This document shows positions 32,695-37,811 of a stretch of 37,811 nt of DNA, piece after piece (the stretch's first letter is position 1; each line of letters starts with the position of its first letter). The stretch comes from JAYODW01 sp038116745 (GTDB lineage Bacteria > Pseudomonadota > Gammaproteobacteria > Ga0077536): positions 1-37,811 of the forward strand of contig JAYODW010000042.1 of NCBI GenBank assembly GCA_038116745.1, in the 5' to 3' direction. A program made the translations under genes and the position numbers. The notes beneath the pieces were generated by a model. That model made no database searches. It was given only the letters and a program-made list of their open reading frames with translations, and was not told the origin of the DNA.

Positions 32695-35600
32695 TCAGTG
32701 GGCGCTCAACGACGGCGCCTGCCGCGCGAGCGGCACTTCAAACCAGAAACAGCTACCTTCGCCGAGCGTGCTTGTAACACCGAAGTCACCCTTCATCTGC
32801 TCGATGAGAATACGCATCAGCGAAAGAGCAATACCGGACCTCCTTCGTTCTGCTTGGTCGCCCGGGCGATCCTCATCAAAACGGTGAAACAGACTCGCCA
32901 GCCGTTCCTTCTCGATCCCGCGGCCGGTGTCCTCCACCTCGAAGCGGACGCGAGCAAACTCGTTGGTGGTTGTGGCTATCCTGCAGCGAACAGTAACGCT
33001 GCCGCGCACGGTGTACTGGTAAGCATTGTCGATGAGGATATCGAGCGACCGCATGATACGGCTGGTGTCCCCGTGTAACTGCACCGAGCATTGGCCACCT
33101 CTGCGCGACAAGGTGACCTTCGAGTCCTCGTTGCGTACGCGTCTGCGCCTCACCAGACTGTCCAGAAGTTCATCCGGGTTTAGAGGGTCGGCGCGAATCG
33201 GCTCTGCGCCGGTGACCAAACGCGTAACCCCCAACGCTTTCTGGATGGTGGACTCCAGATCTGCGGCTGACTGCGTCAGCAACTTGATAGACCTTTCGCG
33301 CTCCGGCCCACTGTCAAATAGCGAAAGCGTCTTCGTCAGAGTCACGACAGCGTTGAGCGGGCTGCGCAGATCCCGGCTGATCGTCTTGATGATGGCGTCT
33401 TTGATTGCGCTGGTCTGGCGGACCGATGTCAGCGCGGCTGCCAGGTCTGCTTCAATACGTTTGAGCTCTGTGACCTCAACCCTGATCCCAACCATCCAGA
33501 CCGGTTCCCCGTTCTCGGCCCATTCCGACACGCCGCCGTGATCGCGCACCCATCGCCAGCTGCCATCCTTGTGCTGCATCCGCGACTCCAGTTCAGCGTA
33601 ACCGCCCGGGTTGGCCACATAGCCTGCGATGAGGGAATCAAGTCGCGACACATCGTCCGGGTCCATCATTTTCCGCCACTTGGAAAGAGACATCGGCGAC
33701 AACGTGTCAAGTTCATATCCGAGCATCTGCGCCCAGCTTTCGTCAACCTGCACTTCGCCGGTCTGCAAGTTCCACTCCCAGGTCGCGGCTTTGGTGCCCG
33801 TCAGGATCCCCTGGAGGCGGTCACGGCTCGCCTGTAGCTGCTTCTCGGCGCGCTTACGCTGGGTAACGTCCTCGACGGCGGTAAGGGTTCGGAGGGGTTT
33901 GCCTCCAGCATCGCGCTCCATCGCCGAAGAAACAAGAACATCAATAACTTCGCCCGCCTTGGTCACATACTGGTATTCGACATTTCGGGCAGAACCCTGC
34001 TCAAAGAATCCCGGCCACGCGGACTGCTCGGCAAATTCAAGTGAGTCCGGCGTCAGGAAAATGCTCGGATGCTGACCGATAATTTCATCCCGGGTGTAGC
34101 CCATAACCTCGAGCCAGTAATCACTGACCGCAACCATACGCATGTCCGAATCCATCGAGTGGAGCATGGCCGGCGTGAGACGATAAAGCTCGACCGCCCG
34201 CCGGCGCTCGAGCTCCACCATTTCGCGCGCGAGCTTGCGCTCCGTGATATCAATGTGGATGCCGGCCATGACCGCGGGGCGACCGTCGCCCAGGCGGCTG
34301 ATTAGAGAGCCGCGGTCCAGGATCCAGACCCAGTCGCCGTTCCGGCGCCGCATGCGGATTTCGAGTTCGTAGAAATCCCCCAGGCCGTCAAAAATCCCCT
34401 GCAGCTTACGATCGAACTCGGCGAGGTCGTCCGGGTGCGCCAACTGCCGCCACGTATCCATAGTGATCGGCATCAGGTCATCCGGCTGGTAGCCAACCAT
34501 CTGGCGCCAGCGCGCATTCACCGCCAGCGCGCCGGTCTCCACGTTCCACTCCCACGTTCCAGCCCGGGTGCCTTCGATAATATTGCTCAGCTGCTGTCGC
34601 TGCCTCTCGATTTCTACGCCCAGCTGTTCGAGCTCAGTTATGTCGACCCCGACACAGCCTAGAAACGTTTTGCCATCCGCCGTTTTGAACGGGAACTTGA
34701 CGGTGCGCCAGACCATACCCTGGCGCTGGGGCAGCCGCAGCGCCTCGTTCGATTGGATTACCTGACCGGACGCAAGAACGGCCTGATCATTGCGCTGTAG
34801 ATCTTCCGCCACTTCAGCGGGCCAGATTTCCGCGTCGGTCTTGCCCAGCCAGTCCTCGGTATCTTTGCCGACCTCCCGCCTGAAGGTCTCGTTCAGGTAT
34901 ACGTGACGCCCCTCATCATCCTTGATACAAACAAAGACCGGGCTGTTCTTCATGAACTGCGAAAAACGCTCTTCGCTGGCCGCGAGCTCCGACTGATAAT
35001 GTTTAAGCTCAGAGATGTCGACAAAGGTCAGCACGACGCCGTCAATATGATCATCTGCTGTGCGGTAAGGGAGCACACGGGCGATGTAGCAGCTGCCATC
35101 GTCCGCGAACACCTCCTCCGAGTACGGCTGCAGAGTGCGCAAGACCTGACGGGCCCGCGTCAGCAGATCGTCGCTCTTGAAACGCAAAGCAATATCCGCC
35201 GCCTGCCGCCCGACGTCGGTCGGGATCAGGCGGAAGAGCCGGGTAGCGCGCGGTGTGAACCGACGCACGCACAGGCTGCGATCCAGAAATATGGTTGCCA
35301 CTTCAGTGCTGTTCAGCAGATTGGCAATGTCGTTATTGGCTGCTTCCAGGTCTACGACACGGGCCTGAAGCTCGTTGTTGACCGTGGTGAGCTCTTCGTT
35401 GAGAGACTGCAGTTCTTCCTTCGAGGTTTCCAGTTCCTCGTTGGTTGACTGCAGCTCCTCGTTCATCGACATGACCTCTTCGTTCGAGGCCTTCAGCTCT
35501 TCGTTCGATGTTTCCAGTTCTTCAATGGTGCTCTGGAGGTCTTCCCGGGTCGCCTTGAGTGCGTGCTCCAGCTGGCGCAACTCTTCCGGTACCTGTTCAG

Positions 35601-37557
35601 TCGCCAGTGGCACCACGGTTTCTTCTGCCGCTTCGGGCAGCGTTTCGAAGGTCACCAGCAGAATGCCCTCAGCGCTGCCCACCTGCAGCGGCCGGGCCTT
35701 GATTTCGACCAGGACCTGGTAATCGCTCTCGCCCAGACGGGCGGTCGATTTGACCGTTTTGTTTTCCACTATCGCGTTATGCAGCGTGCTTCTTACTTTG
35801 AGGCTCAGCCCCCCGCGAGCCATCTCTGCAATGTCCCGGGTCGGTTCCCCGGGGATTACCTTCAGGTAGTTGGAAATAGGGCCGTGGAAGTAGAACGCCT
35901 CCCCGCGTCTGTCCACCAGCGCACAGGCCGGGACGTACTCGTTCAGCAGCACCTCATGCGCCAGGGTTGTAATGGACTTGCCGGTGGGCCCCTTGACCAG
36001 GGCGGGCAATAAGCGCTCGCCGCGTTCCCCCGACCCGCCCAGATGCGGGAACTCGGAAAAATTACGCTGCGATACGCCAATGCGACGGAAAATCCGCCAG
36101 CGCTTGCTCACCGGCTCAAACAGCTGGTCCTGGTGCGAGACCGACTCAGAAGGGCCGAGAAAAAGGAAACCGTTGTCGATAAGGGCAAAGTGCATCAGGT
36201 TGATGACCTGCTTCTGCACCACCCCGTCAAGGTAAATCAGCAGATTGCGACAGGAGATGAAGTCGAGCTTCGAAAACGGCGGATCGCGGATCAGATTCTG
36301 GTTGGCGAACACGATCATGTCGCGCACCCGCTTGGTGACGCGGTAAAACCCACCCTCGTGCTCGAAGAATCGCTGCAGCCGACCGGGTGAAACATCGGCC
36401 ACAATGCCCTCGGAGTAGAGACCGTTGCGTGCCGTCTCGAGCGCGTGTTCATCGATATCCGAGGCAAAAATCTGCACCGGGCAGTTAATCTGCTGGCGGT
36501 CGAGCGCCTCCAGAATAAGAATCGCCAGGGAATACGCCTCTTCGCCGGAACAGCAGCCCGCGACCCAGATCCGAACCGGGTTGGCGGCATCCTTGCCGCT
36601 GATCAACCTTGGGATGACCTGCTCCTCGAGCGCCGCCCAGGCGTCGGGGTCGCGGAAGAAAGCCGTGACCGAGATGAGCAGATCGCGCAGCAGCGCGCTG
36701 ACCTCGTTGACATCTTCTTTGAGAAGCTCCAGGTAAGAAGCGTAGCTGTCCATCTGGCGCAGGCCCATGCGCCGATGGATACGCCTGATCAGCGTGCCCT
36801 TTTTGTAAAGCGTGAAATCATGGTTAGTACGCGCCCGCAGCACGGCGAGGATGGACTGGAAGTCGTCCGGCTTCACCTCTGGAACAGCTTGTCCGCTGTC
36901 ATTGAACCACGGCGAATGACTGACGAACCCAACCAGGGCGCCAGGCAGCGCAGTCACCGGCAGGATGAAATCGACCAGACCCGTCGCCACCGCATTGCGC
37001 GGCATGCCATCGTACTGTGCGGTTTCAGGCGCCTGCACCAGCGCCGTGCCACCCTCGCCCTTGATCGCGCGCAGGCCCGCCGTACCGTCAGCCCCTGTTC
37101 CGGAGAGGACAATGCAGATTGCTCGCTCCTGCAGCGCCTCAGCCATAGAGTGGAAGAAGTAATCGATGGGCATGCGCATGCCACGCCGTGTCACGGGCTC
37201 AATCAGGCGTAGTCGTCCGTCCTTGATATGCACATACTTGTTAGGCGGGATCATGTAGAGCATGTTGGGGGTCACCACCATGCCGTCCTCGATCTCCACC
37301 ACGCGCATGGCCGTGTACTTGCTGAGCAGGTCGGTCATCATGCTTTCGTGGGTGGGGTCGAGATGCTGCACCAACACGAAAGCCATGCCTGAATCCGGCG
37401 GGGTCGCCTGGAAAAAGGACTTGAATGCGTCGAGTCCCCCCGCCGAGGCGCCAATACCCACAATCGGGAAAGCGCCAGTCGCCTCGCTCGGACTGTCTTC
37501 CCCGGTGGCGACCGGCTTTGGCGATTTCCGTGGCTCGGGTTTTGATTTTCTGGTCAC
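32695..37557 (-). CDS. CheB-CheR-multi-PAS fusion with histidine-kinase-like end lacking the phospho-His
   Basis: The 1,620-aa protein begins with a CheB methylesterase domain (Ser38 in GIGASAGG, His65, Asp157 in GTGADGT), then a CheR methyltransferase domain (about 232-490; GCCSGEEAYS at 334-343), a long coiled coil (about 660-735, with repeated EELQSxNEEL units), about five PAS domains, and a kinase-like end. The H-box reads TISRDLRSPLNAV, so the phosphoacceptor His is Arg1395 (codon CGG). The ATPase domain keeps its Asn and DTGRG but GxGL is SGIALS. It starts at GTG with AAGGA upstream. It may act as a scaffold or pseudokinase. Confidence 0.9.
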   Translation of the reverse strand: MTRKSKPEPRKSPKPVATGEDSPSEATGAFPIVGIGASAGGLDAFKSFFQATPPDSGMAFVLVQHLDPTHESMMTDLLSKYTAMRVVEIEDGMVVTPNMLYMIPPNKYVHIKDGRLRLIEPVTRRGMRMPIDYFFHSMAEALQERAICIVLSGTGADGTAGLRAIKGEGGTALVQAPETAQYDGMPRNAVATGLVDFILPVTALPGALVGFVSHSPWFNDSGQAVPEVKPDDFQSILAVLRARTNHDFTLYKKGTLIRRIHRRMGLRQMDSYASYLELLKEDVNEVSALLRDLLISVTAFFRDPDAWAALEEQVIPRLISGKDAANPVRIWVAGCCSGEEAYSLAILILEALDRQQINCPVQIFASDIDEHALETARNGLYSEGIVADVSPGRLQRFFEHEGGFYRVTKRVRDMIVFANQNLIRDPPFSKLDFISCRNLLIYLDGVVQKQVINLMHFALIDNGFLFLGPSESVSHQDQLFEPVSKRWRIFRRIGVSQRNFSEFPHLGGSGERGERLLPALVKGPTGKSITTLAHEVLLNEYVPACALVDRRGEAFYFHGPISNYLKVIPGEPTRDIAEMARGGLSLKVRSTLHNAIVENKTVKSTARLGESDYQVLVEIKARPLQVGSAEGILLVTFETLPEAAEETVVPLATEQVPEELRQLEHALKATREDLQSTIEELETSNEELKASNEEVMSMNEELQSTNEELETSKEELQSLNEELTTVNNELQARVVDLEAANNDIANLLNSTEVATIFLDRSLCVRRFTPRATRLFRLIPTDVGRQAADIALRFKSDDLLTRARQVLRTLQPYSEEVFADDGSCYIARVLPYRTADDHIDGVVLTFVDISELKHYQSELAASEERFSQFMKNSPVFVCIKDDEGRHVYLNETFRREVGKDTEDWLGKTDAEIWPAEVAEDLQRNDQAVLASGQVIQSNEALRLPQRQGMVWRTVKFPFKTADGKTFLGCVGVDITELEQLGVEIERQRQQLSNIIEGTRAGTWEWNVETGALAVNARWRQMVGYQPDDLMPITMDTWRQLAHPDDLAEFDRKLQGIFDGLGDFYELEIRMRRRNGDWVWILDRGSLISRLGDGRPAVMAGIHIDITERKLAREMVELERRRAVELYRLTPAMLHSMDSDMRMVAVSDYWLEVMGYTRDEIIGQHPSIFLTPDSLEFAEQSAWPGFFEQGSARNVEYQYVTKAGEVIDVLVSSAMERDAGGKPLRTLTAVEDVTQRKRAEKQLQASRDRLQGILTGTKAATWEWNLQTGEVQVDESWAQMLGYELDTLSPMSLSKWRKMMDPDDVSRLDSLIAGYVANPGGYAELESRMQHKDGSWRWVRDHGGVSEWAENGEPVWMVGIRVEVTELKRIEADLAAALTSVRQTSAIKDAIIKTISRDLRSPLNAVVTLTKTLSLFDSGPERERSIKLLTQSAADLESTIQKALGVTRLVTGAEPIRADPLNPDELLDSLVRRRRVRNEDSKVTLSRRGGQCSVQLHGDTSRIMRSLDILIDNAYQYTVRGSVTVRCRIATTTNEFARVRFEVEDTGRGIEKERLASLFHRFDEDRPGDQAERRRSGIALSLMRILIEQMKGDFGVTSTLGEGSCFWFEVPLARQAPSLSAH

Positions 37558-37628
37558 GGGCTCTTGTCCTTTATGGATTGGTGCAGTCTAGAGCTTTCAC
37601 GGCTGAGGAACATACAACCAAAGAACAC

Positions 37629-37645
37629 TAAAACGCGGCGTTTTA
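37629..37645. promoter_or_regulatory. Near-perfect 17-base inverted repeat
   Basis: TAAAACGC-G-GCGTTTTA: arms of eight bases around one central base, lying between the CheB-CheR gene and the divergent gene at 37773. It could be an operator in the shared promoter region; nothing more can be shown. Confidence 0.4.
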
Positions 37646-37772
37646 TTCCCAGCCGCCAGGTGGGTCGGCGCTGCCGAACGCTGCGGTACCAGGCTGTCCG
37701 GAGCGCAGGAGGGTGCATCGAGTCGAGCGTGAGGTTTATGCTTTCGAGCTCCAGAAGCGAGGGGAGACGCAC

Positions 37773-37811
37773 ATGGAAAACAGCAACACTGAATTCGAGA
37801 TCCTGGGACTG
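37773..37811 (+). CDS. Start of a divergent gene, cut by the window edge
   Basis: A GAGGGGAG site at 37759-37766 precedes an ATG that opens MENSNTEFEILGL to the end of the window. Thirteen residues are too few to identify the product. It is divergent from the CheB-CheR fusion and may share its regulatory region. Confidence 0.55.
   Translation, partial: MENSNTEFEILGL

Noticed and set aside
32500..37600. Many long plus-strand open frames opposite the CheB-CheR-PAS gene
   Set aside because: They are antisense shadows of a GC-rich gene with clear domains, and show no family motifs or ribosome-binding sites.
1..37811. CRISPR arrays
   Set aside because: No regularly spaced repeat-spacer series was seen; the repeats present are pairs or short clusters.

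Overview
The window looks like a piece of a GC-rich, Gram-negative chromosome, most probably from a free-living (perhaps marine) gammaproteobacterium. This rests on the gene content: a Tat-dependent GMC dehydrogenase, HPP and DUF599 membrane proteins, Rieske and LLM oxidoreductases, a HigBA module, and large CheB-CheR-PAS signalling fusions. No rRNA or tRNA gene lies inside to fix the taxonomy. The proposed lineage is inference and weak.

Layout. Positions 1-17,000 are ordinary metabolic and accessory chromosome: two hypothetical genes; a Tat small subunit, GMC flavodehydrogenase and HPP protein cluster; a GNAT acetyltransferase; a DUF393 protein overlapping a DUF2256/DUF3253 protein; an LLM flavin oxidoreductase; a secreted beta-propeller-like protein; a GFA-family protein; a Ca2+/H+ exchanger; a flavin monooxygenase followed by a DUF599 protein; a Rieske oxygenase; an AhpD/CMD-like protein; a SnoaL-like protein; a small membrane protein; and a cupin dioxygenase-like protein.

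Positions 17,000-24,350 are a patchwork scarred by mobile DNA. It holds a tyrosine-recombinase remnant, a pair of 130-bp direct repeats exactly 3,940 bp apart, an allene-oxide-cyclase-barrel protein, two overlapping PPOX-like genes and a GAF-class III nucleotide cyclase. It also holds a beheaded K+-channel RCK fragment ending at a 30-bp perfect palindrome, a higBA toxin-antitoxin pair with its own operator, tandem structured hairpin modules, a frameshifted alpha/beta-hydrolase pseudogene, and short repeats resembling insertion-sequence ends.

Positions 24,358-37,557 are the most interesting part: seven minus-strand genes that together look like a self-contained Kai clock/timer and two-component locus. 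In transcription order they are a CheB-CheR-multi-PAS protein whose histidine-kinase phosphoacceptor His is Arg; a membrane histidine kinase ending in a degenerate pseudo-receiver (the plan of cyanobacterial CikA); a four-PAS histidine kinase; a single-domain response regulator; a receiver fused to a helical domain resembling KaiA C-terminus/RsbU-N (the plan reported for KaiA3); KaiB; and a double-domain KaiC retaining both Walker A motifs, both catalytic Glu pairs and the Thr/Ser/Thr phosphorylation residues. My working model is that KaiC and KaiB form the core, the receiver-KaiA-like protein lets phosphorelay signals tune KaiC, and the pseudo-receiver kinase reads KaiB state. No DNA-binding output regulator is visible. 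At the right edge a divergent gene begins at 37,773.
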